A stretch of DNA of 6,988 nt from an uncultured Marinilabiliales bacterium (GTDB lineage Bacteria; Bacteroidota; Bacteroidia; Bacteroidales; BM520). Both the position numbers and the translations under genes were made by a program. The stretch spans positions 1 to 6,988 of the forward strand of contig CALFIZ010000024.1 in the NCBI GenBank assembly GCA_937877575.1. The letters are read 5' to 3'. Position 1 is the stretch's first letter; each line of letters opens with the position of its first letter. The notes beneath the pieces were generated by a model, which was given only the letters and a program-made list of their open reading frames with translations, did no database searches and had not been told where the DNA came from. Positions 1 through 6,039 of this stretch are shown piece after piece.

Positions 1-34
1 TTCATATCGAATTTTATGTTTTGATTGTGAATTA

Positions 35-52
35 CAAAAATATATATTTTTG
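35..52. repeat. 18-bp perfect A/T palindrome upstream of trxA
   Basis: The sequence is CAAAAATATATATTTTTG, a perfect inverted repeat with no spacer. Its right half reads TATTTTTG on the + strand and its left half reads the same on the - strand, so each half fits the Bacteroidota -7 consensus TAnnTTTG. On the + strand a TTTG at 20-23 lies 21 bases upstream, which could serve as a -33 box for a second, distal trxA promoter. The minus-facing half could serve a gene left of the window. It could also be a repressor site or simply A/T-rich intergenic sequence. The palindrome is seen directly; any function is inference. Confidence 0.4.
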
Positions 53-63
53 GTGACATATTT

Positions 64-94
64 TTTTCAATTCTAAAAAAAATAATTACCTTTG
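64..94 (+). promoter_or_regulatory. Probable promoter of the trxA operon
   Basis: TACCTTTG at 87-94 matches the Bacteroidota sigma-ABfr -7 element TAnnTTTG exactly. The -33 region, around 64-68, is only a T-run (TTTTC) rather than a clean TTTG, so the upstream half is weak. Transcription would begin near base 101, giving a leader of about 30 A/T-rich bases before the ATG at 133. This promoter would drive trxA and, given the tight spacing, the three genes after it. Confidence 0.6.
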
Positions 95-132
95 CAATAT
101 AATTGTTAACAAATAGAAATAATAAAAAAATT

Positions 133-447
133 ATGGCATTACAAATCACAGACGAAAACTTTGAAGAATACAGAAAAGCCGATAAGCCATTGGTTTTGGA
201 TTTCTGGGCTTTATGGTGCGGACCATGCAAAATGATTGCACCTTTTATCGATGAGCTCGCTGAGGAATTCGGCGATAGAGTAAATATCGGAAAGGTCGAT
301 GTGGACAGTTGTCCTAATCTTACCACTGAATTCAGAGTAAGAAACATTCCGACTGTCCTTTTTATCAAAGACGGTCAGGTCATTGACAAACAAGTGGGTG
401 CTACCAACAAAGCAGCGCTTCAGGCTAAGATAGAGAAACTGCTTTAA
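133..447 (+). CDS. trxA: Thioredoxin
   Basis: This is a 104-residue cytoplasmic thioredoxin, the size of classical bacterial TrxA, with no signal peptide or membrane segment. It reduces protein disulfides and is itself recharged by thioredoxin reductase, which is not in this window. The active site W-C-G-P-C is at residues 28-32 (redox cysteines 29 and 32), preceded by the FWA strand. The cis-proline loop I-P-T is at 72-74 and the late glycine of the fold is at about 89. An extra cysteine lies at 60, just after the K-V-D-V-D strand. I chose the ATG at 133 because the fold starts there and the predicted transcript begins near 101; the in-frame TTG at 103 would add ten unneeded residues. There is no Shine-Dalgarno, only an A-rich leader. 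The stop overlaps the next start (TAATG), so it is very probably co-transcribed and perhaps translationally coupled with the DUF58 gene. The family call is secure; the specific client proteins are unknown. Confidence 0.95.
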   Translation: MALQITDENFEEYRKADKPLVLDFWALWCGPCKMIAPFIDELAEEFGDRVNIGKVDVDSCPNLTTEFRVRNIPTVLFIKDGQVIDKQVGATNKAALQAKIEKLL

Positions 448-1373
448 TGCTTGACACCAAGATTTTCCAACAGTATAATTCGTTAGAATTTATTGTCACT
501 CAATTAGTTGAAGGCTTCATGACCGGACTTCACAAAAGTCCGTTTCATGGTTTTTCTGTAGAGTTTGCAGAACACAGGCTGTACAATGATGGTGAATCAA
601 CGAGGCATATTGACTGGAAACTATACGCCCGTACTGACAAATTATTTGTAAAGACATTTGAAGAGGAGACCAACCTAAGAGCATATATTCTGCTCGACAA
701 CTCCTCTTCAATGCATTATCCTATTATCAGTTCACCGACAGTTTATAATCCGGACAAGATTACATTTTCCATCTATGCCGCGGGCTGTATTTCATATATG
801 CTCCAAATGCAGCGCGATGCTGTCGGATTGTCCGTTTTTTCCGACAATCTCGACCTGTTCACACCAGTAAGGTCTTCATACGTGCATCTTAAATATCTGT
901 ATGGTGAATATGAAAAACTCATTTCCGACTTCACACTGAATGACAAAAAGAAGTCCAATGTCGCTGAATGCATCCATCTGATTGCGGAAAAAACCCACAA
1001 GCGCTCATTGTTTATCCTTTTTACGGACATGTTTGACAACTATTCGGATTTGGACACTGTGTTTTCAGCTCTTCAACATCTCAAATACAATAAGAACGAA
1101 GTGATTCTCTTTCACGTGGTTGACAAGAGCACTGAAATAGATTTCAAATTACCGGACAGACCGACCAAATTCATCGACCTTGAGACTAAGACCGAATTAA
1201 AAATTAATCCTCGCCTCATTAGAGATGAATACTACAAATATCAGAAAAAGCGCAGAGATGAAATTGAGGAACGCTGCCTTCAGTACAAAATTGATTTTGT
1301 GGAGGCTGACATCAACCTCGGATATGACCAGATAATGCTCAACTTCCTCAAAAAACGCCAGCGTCTCCAATAA
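447..1373 (+). CDS. DUF58 domain protein (VWA-like)
   Basis: This 308-residue soluble protein fits the short DUF58 class. Residues 35-75 carry the family signature: G-F-S at 35-37, R44 and Y46, G49, then R-H-I-D-W-K at 53-58, Y-A-R-T-D at 60-64 and F-E-E-E at 71-74. A von Willebrand A-like fold follows, with a MIDAS-type D-x-S-x-S at 84-88 after a hydrophobic strand, and a later hydrophobic strand ending in T-D at 193-194 that could supply another metal-site residue. There is no signal peptide or transmembrane helix. DUF58 proteins are usually encoded next to a MoxR AAA+ ATPase and are thought to work with it in metal-dependent assembly or stress responses of the envelope, but no moxR is present here. 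The ATG shares one base with the trxA stop, which argues for translational coupling. Family membership is clear; the molecular role is unknown. Confidence 0.88.
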   Translation: MLDTKIFQQYNSLEFIVTQLVEGFMTGLHKSPFHGFSVEFAEHRLYNDGESTRHIDWKLYARTDKLFVKTFEEETNLRAYILLDNSSSMHYPIISSPTVYNPDKITFSIYAAGCISYMLQMQRDAVGLSVFSDNLDLFTPVRSSYVHLKYLYGEYEKLISDFTLNDKKKSNVAECIHLIAEKTHKRSLFILFTDMFDNYSDLDTVFSALQHLKYNKNEVILFHVVDKSTEIDFKLPDRPTKFIDLETKTELKINPRLIRDEYYKYQKKRRDEIEERCLQYKIDFVEADINLGYDQIMLNFLKKRQRLQ

Positions 1374-1409
1374 AATCCAATAATCATATTACACTATAAA
1401 TTTTTGAAC

Positions 1410-3392
1410 ATGGAAGATAAATATCGACATCTTACTCAAGACGAAATAAAAGAACTTATAAATAAAAACTGTCGTTGCAATGACTGGAATGACGTTATGG
1501 TGGCTGACAATTTCAACTGTAATCACATACGTAATGTTAATTTTTCAGGTACAATAAAATTAGGTGTCTTCAACAATAAGAATATAGTCCTTGACGGAAT
1601 GGTTAAACACCCCGGCATATATAATGCGACAATAAACAATTGTACAATTGGTAATAATGTGTATATCAATCAGGTAAGAAATTATATATCGAATTATATA
1701 ATTGAAGACGATGTTATAATTGACGATGTTGACATTCTTAGCGTGAATGAGGAAAGCACATTCGGAAACGGGACTGTTGTAAGCGTTCTTTGTGAAACAG
1801 GCGGCAGAGAAATAAAAATCTTCGACTGCCTTTCGGCTCAGATCGCCCATATTTATGCAATGTATCGCGACAGGATGCAAACCATAGTAAAACTTGACAG
1901 CCTTGTTGATGCATACGCAGAGTCCTTACGCTCATCTGTTGGAAGGATTGGAAACAATTCCATGATTGTAAGCACACGTATGATAAGTAATACTAAAATC
2001 GGTCCATACACACATATAGTCGGAGCATCAAGACTAAACAACGTTTCCATAAACAGCCGCAAGGAAGCCCCGACATTAATAGGTAATGGAGTGATAATAA
2101 AAGACAGCATTATAAGCACAAATTGTAAGGTTTATGACGACGCACTTATCTATAATTGTTTTGTAGGGCAGGGTTGTGAAATAGGAGAGCAGTTCTCGGC
2201 TGAACAGTCGTTATTTTTTGCAAACTGCATAGGACTTCATGGTGAGGCATGTGCTATTTTTGCAGGTCCATACACAGTGACACACCACAAGAACACATTG
2301 CTGATAGCCGGGATGTATTCGTTTATGAATGCGGGCAGCGGCACCAATTTCAGCAACCACATGTATAAACTTGGTCCTATCCATCAGGGTATTTTGGAAA
2401 GAGGTATCAAGACAGCATCCGATTCGTATGTCAAATGGCCTGCCAAAGTCGGTCCTTTCACAGTTGTCATGGGACGACATTATCACAATTCCGACACTTC
2501 CAACTTCCCATTTTCATATCTGATTGAGAAAAATGACGAAAGCGTGCTTGTGCCAGGCGTCAATTTGCGCAGTGTCGGTACAGTGAGAGACGCTCAGAAA
2601 TGGCCGAAACGTGACAGGAGAACAGACCCTGATCTTCTCGATTGCATCAATTTCAATCTGCTCAGTCCATTTACAATTAACAGGGTTATAAAAGGCAAGG
2701 AAATACTGCAGAATCTTAAAGAACTGTCTGGGAACACTTCAAGTTATTACGCATATAGCAGCACCCGCATAAACAACTCCTCCATGCAAAACGGTCTTAC
2801 TTTGTATGAAATAGCCATAATCAAATTCCTGGGCAATTCCATTATCAGCCGTCTTGAAAACAGAGATTGCTCAAGCGACGAGAAAATGGTTGAAAGCCTC
2901 AAGCCTGAAACCAACATCGGTGATGACGACTGGATCGACATTTCAGGACTTATCGCCCCTAAAAACGAAATCAGCAAGGTGTTCCAGAGAATTGATGACG
3001 GCACGTTTGACTCTTTCGACAAGATAAACACTGCATTCAAAGACATCCACAACAATTATTACACATACGAATGGACATGGGCGTTGAAAAGAATCGAACA
3101 ATATCTTCACAAACCCTACACCGAATTCACAAAATCTGATGTGATAGATTTTATTGGAAAATGGGAAAAAGCAGTGGTTGATCTTGACAACAGACTGTTG
3201 GCAGATGCCATGAAAGAATTCGGTGAAACAGTGAAAATAGGCTTCGGGGCCGATGGAGACATCAGTGACAGGGACAAGGATTTCAGCTCAGTAAGAGGTG
3301 ATTACGAAACCAATACGTTTGTAGTCGCCACAAAAAAACATATTGAGACCAAAACCGCTCTCGGTGAAAAGATGATAAAGAAACTCTCGTAA
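1410..3392 (+). CDS. DUF4954-type left-handed beta-helix protein
   Basis: This 660-residue protein resembles the DUF4954 family of Bacteroidota and some spirochaetes, whose biochemical role I do not know. From about residue 25 to 290 it is full of hexapeptide-like turns with I/V-G-x-x and I-x-x-x-x-I spacing (for example I-G-N-N-V, I-E-D-D-V, I-G-P-Y-T, I-G-N-G-V), the hallmark of left-handed beta-helices found in acyltransferases and sugar nucleotidyltransferases. A dense conserved-looking block follows, with H292-H293, a G-S-G turn, H317, the K-L-G-P-I-H stretch ending at H325, and G-R-H-Y-H with H357 and H359. Next come P382-G and a charged W-P-K-R-D-R-R motif at 398-404. Residues from about 410 to the end look alpha-helical and acidic and probably form a separate domain. 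No signal peptide or membrane helix is seen. The ATG at 1410 is preferred over an in-frame TTG at 1404. The 36-base gap upstream and 9-base gap downstream place it inside the operon. Enzymatic activity is inferred from the fold and histidines, not shown. Confidence 0.85.
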   Translation: MEDKYRHLTQDEIKELINKNCRCNDWNDVMVADNFNCNHIRNVNFSGTIKLGVFNNKNIVLDGMVKHPGIYNATINNCTIGNNVYINQVRNYISNYIIEDDVIIDDVDILSVNEESTFGNGTVVSVLCETGGREIKIFDCLSAQIAHIYAMYRDRMQTIVKLDSLVDAYAESLRSSVGRIGNNSMIVSTRMISNTKIGPYTHIVGASRLNNVSINSRKEAPTLIGNGVIIKDSIISTNCKVYDDALIYNCFVGQGCEIGEQFSAEQSLFFANCIGLHGEACAIFAGPYTVTHHKNTLLIAGMYSFMNAGSGTNFSNHMYKLGPIHQGILERGIKTASDSYVKWPAKVGPFTVVMGRHYHNSDTSNFPFSYLIEKNDESVLVPGVNLRSVGTVRDAQKWPKRDRRTDPDLLDCINFNLLSPFTINRVIKGKEILQNLKELSGNTSSYYAYSSTRINNSSMQNGLTLYEIAIIKFLGNSIISRLENRDCSSDEKMVESLKPETNIGDDDWIDISGLIAPKNEISKVFQRIDDGTFDSFDKINTAFKDIHNNYYTYEWTWALKRIEQYLHKPYTEFTKSDVIDFIGKWEKAVVDLDNRLLADAMKEFGETVKIGFGADGDISDRDKDFSSVRGDYETNTFVVATKKHIETKTALGEKMIKKLS

Positions 3393-3401
3393 CCGCAGGT
3401 G

Positions 3402-4136
3402 ATGAAAGAAGGAATTTTCCGATTCCGAAACTTTTCCGTATCACACTCCCGCAGCACTCTTAAAGTCGGCACAGACGCCATCCTGCTGGGAGGAAGCATC
3501 GGACAAAATACAATACTTGATAAAACTGCACCCGATAACATTCTTGATGTCGGGTGCGGTTGTGGTGTGCTGGCACTTCTAACTGCCCAATATTTCACAC
3601 ATGCCAATATTATGGCAATAGATATCGACAGACAATCGGTGGAAGAATCTTTGGAAAATTTTTCTTGCTCACCTTGGAAAAACCGCTTGTCGGCAAAATG
3701 TGTATCGTTACAACAATTTACTGATATTCAGGATAATAATTCAAAATTTGACCTTATTGTCTCCAATCCTCCATTTTTCGAGAACTCTCTCAAGTCAGCC
3801 TCCGAAACAAAAACCATTTCTCGCCATACGGATACGCTGACAGTAAGTGATATCGCCAGCTGTGTTGCACGCTTAATTTCCGATGACGGTTATTTCTGCT
3901 GCATTTATCCGGTTGAAACGGCGGAAAACCTGAAACTGAGATTCATTGATGAAAAAATATACTGTATCGATGAAACACTTGTCTTCAGCAAGAAAGGCAA
4001 CATTAAGCCGGAAAGGACAATAATGACTTTTTCAAAAAAAATGGTCTGTAAAAAAATTGAAAATGTATGTCTTCTTGATGAAGAGGGAAAATCAAGCGAT
4101 TGGTATGCTAAAACAACTAAGGATATTCTGCCTTGA
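3402..4136 (+). CDS. trmN6: tRNA1(Val) (adenine(37)-N6)-methyltransferase TrmN6
   Basis: This 244-residue Rossmann-fold methyltransferase resembles E. coli TrmN6 (YfiC), which uses S-adenosylmethionine to make m6A at position 37 of tRNA1(Val), next to the anticodon. Visible markers are the N-terminal F-R-F block and K-V-G-T-D at 21-25 followed by a small hydrophobic/glycine segment, SAM-binding motif I D-V-G-C-G-C-G at 49-55, acidic D74-I-D76 after the second strand, S-P-W at 90-92, and the N-P-P-F catalytic motif of amino-N-methyltransferases at 122-125. The C-terminal W-Y-A-K-T-T-K-D segment appears intact, so the two A-runs at 4034-4041 and 4050-4056 have not broken the frame. The ATG at 3402 is chosen; a GTG sits immediately before it at 3399, and neither has a well-spaced Shine-Dalgarno. 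It lies 9 bases after the DUF4954 gene and is the last gene of the operon, converging on the MATE gene across 6 bases. The subfamily is fairly secure; the exact tRNA target is inferred by homology. Confidence 0.88.
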   Translation: MKEGIFRFRNFSVSHSRSTLKVGTDAILLGGSIGQNTILDKTAPDNILDVGCGCGVLALLTAQYFTHANIMAIDIDRQSVEESLENFSCSPWKNRLSAKCVSLQQFTDIQDNNSKFDLIVSNPPFFENSLKSASETKTISRHTDTLTVSDIASCVARLISDDGYFCCIYPVETAENLKLRFIDEKIYCIDETLVFSKKGNIKPERTIMTFSKKMVCKKIENVCLLDEEGKSSDWYAKTTKDILP

Positions 4137-4142
4137 AAAGCA

Positions 4143-5438
4143 TTATACAGCCTCTAAAACATTGCGTTTCAGCATTAAAGCCATCATAACACCTCTTAAA
4201 ACGAGAAAGATAAGGAAGGCTATCCATAAACCGTCGTTGGACAACGTGGATATGGTACTGTAATATATCACGAAAAACATGGCGGTTGCAACAAACATTG
4301 CGTTACGCATGGCTTTGGATGCGGTCGCACCGATGAATATGCCGTCAAACAAAAATGCGGCGAAACCACATACAGGCACCAGCGTAGTCCATCGGGAGTA
4401 TGTCATGGCGGTATCAATTACAGCTGCACTGTCGGTAAGCAGGGAAAGAATGTCTCTGCTGAATAACAAATATAATAAGGTAAACACTGCTGTAAGTCCT
4501 ATTCCCCAGTAAAACAGATAGGTAACGGATTTTTTCAGAGACAGTCTGTCCTTTGCTCCGATAAATCTGCCGACAAGCGATTCACCGGCGTAGGCGAATC
4601 CGTCCATGAAATACGAAAACAACGTGAACAACTGCATAAGTATCGTATTGGCTGCCAGCGTCAAATCACCCATGTATGATGAAACAAATGGTATGAAAGT
4701 GAAGACTGCAACCAAGCATAATGTCCTCAAAAATATATCAATGTTAACCTTAAAGAATGCTTTTAACTCATTGATTTTAAGGCTTGACTTGACGTCAATA
4801 AGTTTCCTCAAATGACCGTATTTGTTGAACCAGAAAACCACAGCGACAGTCAGACCGCCATATTGGGCAATGACGGTTCCGAGTGCCACACCCCTGATGC
4901 CGCTGTGAAACACAAAAACAAATATCAAGCTTGCCACAATATTCAGCAGATTAAGGAATATCGCAATCCACATCGGAAGTTTTGAATTCTGCATACCGAT
5001 ATACCAGCCTTTGATAGCATACAGTCCGAGTGTTGCCGGTGCCGCCCATATTCTGATGTAGAAATATTCAAGTGCAAATCCGACCATTTCCTCGCTGCCT
5101 CTGACCAAATATTTGGAAAGCAACGCAATAGGGTGTTGCAACAACAGCAGAAGCGCTGCAATGGACAAAGCAATCACTGAAGCCCTGACAAGTATCTTAA
5201 CCGATTCTTTCATGTCGTTGGCACCGTATGCCTGTGCAGTGAAGCCACTTGTCCCCATCCTCAGAAAGCCGAAGTTCCAGTATATCATGTTGAAGATAGT
5301 GGTACCTATTCCGATTGATCCGATATACTGCTCGTTGCCTATATGGCCTACTATTGCAAGGTCAACCATTCCAAGAAGAGGAACGGTGATGTTGGTGATT
5401 ATGTTGGGCAGTGCCAACCTCAGTATTTTGTTGTTCAA
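4143..5438 (-). CDS. MATE family efflux transporter, DinF-like
   Basis: This is a 431-residue polytopic inner-membrane protein, the usual length for the 12-helix MATE family, which exports organic cations and drugs in exchange for H+ or Na+. The first helix carries P11 and the P-L-L-G-M-V-D segment (20-26), including the conserved TM1 aspartate D26, then V-G-H at 30-32. The loop after helix 2 has R-M-G-T-S-G-F-T-A-Q-A-Y-G-A, typical of the DinF branch. Two six-helix halves are visible, separated near the charged stretch around residues 215-230. The start is TTG at 5438: an in-frame TAA lies six codons upstream, AAAGGG lies six bases before the TTG, and the next ATG (codon 24) would delete most of helix 1. 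It is a monocistronic gene diverging from the DUF4332 gene and converging with trmN6. The substrate cannot be told from sequence. Confidence 0.93.
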   Translation of the reverse strand: MNNKILRLALPNIITNITVPLLGMVDLAIVGHIGNEQYIGSIGIGTTIFNMIYWNFGFLRMGTSGFTAQAYGANDMKESVKILVRASVIALSIAALLLLLQHPIALLSKYLVRGSEEMVGFALEYFYIRIWAAPATLGLYAIKGWYIGMQNSKLPMWIAIFLNLLNIVASLIFVFVFHSGIRGVALGTVIAQYGGLTVAVVFWFNKYGHLRKLIDVKSSLKINELKAFFKVNIDIFLRTLCLVAVFTFIPFVSSYMGDLTLAANTILMQLFTLFSYFMDGFAYAGESLVGRFIGAKDRLSLKKSVTYLFYWGIGLTAVFTLLYLLFSRDILSLLTDSAAVIDTAMTYSRWTTLVPVCGFAAFLFDGIFIGATASKAMRNAMFVATAMFFVIYYSTISTLSNDGLWIAFLIFLVLRGVMMALMLKRNVLEAV

Positions 5439-5444
5439 TGTATT

Positions 5445-5450
5445 CCCTTT
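5445..5450 (-). promoter_or_regulatory. Shine-Dalgarno that fixes the TTG start of the MATE gene
   Basis: Read on the minus strand, AAAGGG is followed by six bases and then the TTG at 5438-5436. An in-frame TAA at 5456-5454 rules out any start further upstream. This is the clearest purine-rich ribosome binding site in the window; the other genes have A-rich or overlapping leaders. Confidence 0.6.
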
Positions 5451-5466
5451 GAATTATTATTTGCTG

Positions 5467-5492
5467 CAAAAATAATCATAGCGACAAAAATA
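5467..5492 (-). promoter_or_regulatory. Candidate promoter(s) of the MATE gene, two tandem -7 boxes
   Basis: On the minus strand TATTTTTG (TAnnTTTG) occurs twice, at 5474-5467 and 5492-5485, exactly 18 bases apart. The proximal copy would start transcription near 5460, leaving a short leader that contains the AAAGGG ribosome site. Neither copy has a convincing TTTG -33 box at the usual distance, so this is a position-and-motif argument only. In A/T-rich DNA such matches also arise by chance. Confidence 0.4.
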
Positions 5493-5525
5493 TTTTCCCC
5501 AAGTGAAAAAAAATTAAAAATATAT

Positions 5526-5555
5526 TTTGAAAGTATTTGAAAATGACTATCTTTG
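5526..5555 (+). promoter_or_regulatory. Promoter of the DUF4332 helix-hairpin-helix gene
   Basis: A TTTG -33 box at 5526-5529 and a TATCTTTG -7 box at 5548-5555 are separated by 18 bases, close to the usual Bacteroidota spacing. Transcription should begin around 5562, giving a very short leader of about a dozen A/T-rich bases before the ATG at 5575. TTTGAAA is repeated at 5526 and 5536, ten bases apart, with the first copy covering the -33 box. It is the best-formed promoter in the window. Confidence 0.7.
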
Positions 5556-5574
5556 CGACAAAATAATTTATATC

Positions 5575-5982
5575 ATGGCACATAAAATTGTAGAAATTGA
5601 AGGCATAGGTCCAGTTTATGCTGAAAAACTTACAAAAGCTGGAATCGAAACAGCAGAACAATTACTTGAGAAATGCTGCAACCCAAAAGGTCGTAAGGAA
5701 CTTGTAGAGGCAACCGGCATTTCAAATGAAAAGATTCTGACATGGACAAACCATGCTGACTTATTCCGCGTAAAGGGCATAGGTCCGCAATTTGCCGAAC
5801 TGCTCGAAGCAGCCGGTGTTGATACAGTCAAGGAACTTGGCACACGCAATGCAGCAAATCTCGCTGCCAAACTTGCTGAAGTCAATGAGGCAAAACATCT
5901 CGTTGGCCGTGTACCGGTCGAGGTTGAAGTTCAGAGAATGATAGACAATGCAAAGAAACTTCCTGGAGTTATGACCTATTAA
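5575..5982 (+). CDS. DUF4332 protein with two helix-hairpin-helix motifs
   Basis: This 135-residue protein resembles small DUF4332 proteins. Two helix-hairpin-helix units are plain: I-E-G-I-G-P followed by a helix and A-G-I at 8-24, and V-K-G-I-G-P followed by a helix and A-G-V at 66-82. A segment with K-G-R-K-E-L and T-G-I (38-49) lies between them, and an N-A-A-N-L / E-V-N stretch (92-104) leads into a C-terminal helix ending K-K-L-P-G-V. G-I-G hairpins of this sort bind the DNA or RNA backbone without sequence specificity in ligases, RuvA and DNA polymerases, and can also mediate protein contacts. No nuclease or other catalytic domain is attached. It has its own promoter and terminator, so it is expressed alone. 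The ATG at 5575 is preferred because the promoter starts transcription just upstream; an in-frame TTG at 5527 lies inside the promoter. Nucleic-acid binding is inferred; its biological job is unknown. Confidence 0.85.
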   Translation: MAHKIVEIEGIGPVYAEKLTKAGIETAEQLLEKCCNPKGRKELVEATGISNEKILTWTNHADLFRVKGIGPQFAELLEAAGVDTVKELGTRNAANLAAKLAEVNEAKHLVGRVPVEVEVQRMIDNAKKLPGVMTY

Positions 5983-6001
5983 AAATCCGGCAAAAAACAT
6001 G

Positions 6002-6036
6002 AAAAAAAACCGGCTGTTAAACAGCCGGTTTTTTTT
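6002..6036. terminator. Bidirectional intrinsic terminator
   Basis: A perfect 9-bp stem ACCGGCTGT / ACAGCCGGT (6009-6017 and 6021-6029) closes a three-base TAA loop. The stem is flanked by eight A's on the left (6002-6009) and eight T's on the right (6029-6036). Read rightward it ends the DUF4332 transcript with a T-tail. Read leftward the A-run becomes the T-tail ending the acyltransferase transcript. It begins 20 bases after one stop codon and ends 3 bases before the other, exactly where a shared terminator should be. Confidence 0.92.
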
Positions 6037-6039
6037 ATC

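Noticed and set aside
103..132. Upstream TTG start extending thioredoxin by ten residues
   Set aside because: The added lysine/asparagine-rich residues are not part of the fold, and the predicted transcript begins almost at that TTG. The ATG at 133 gives a standard 104-residue TrxA.
1391..1406. Possible promoter TATAAATTTTTG before the DUF4954 gene
   Set aside because: The spacing between TA and TTTG is wrong for TAnnTTTG, and transcription would start after the ATG at 1410. Read-through from the upstream genes is simpler.
1560..2486. Several minus-strand open frames opposite the DUF4954 gene
   Set aside because: They overlap a long, family-matching gene on the other strand, have cysteine/histidine-heavy compositions typical of antisense translation, and show no recognisable domain.
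4034..4056. A-runs of 8 and 7 bases near the end of trmN6 as a frameshift site
   Set aside because: The C-terminal sequence after both runs still looks like the family and ends at a sensible position, so there is no sign of a changed frame.
5113..5475. 120-codon + strand open frame opposite the MATE gene
   Set aside because: It lies wholly over the N-terminal half of a clear transporter and its promoter region, has no domain signature, and its hydrophobic stretches mirror the membrane helices on the other strand.
5986..6029. Alternative pairing of CCGGC (5987-5991) with GCCGG (6024-6028), as in an attenuator
   Set aside because: The five-base pairing is much weaker than the nine-base terminator stem, and it lies after the stop codon between convergent genes, where attenuation has no downstream gene to control.
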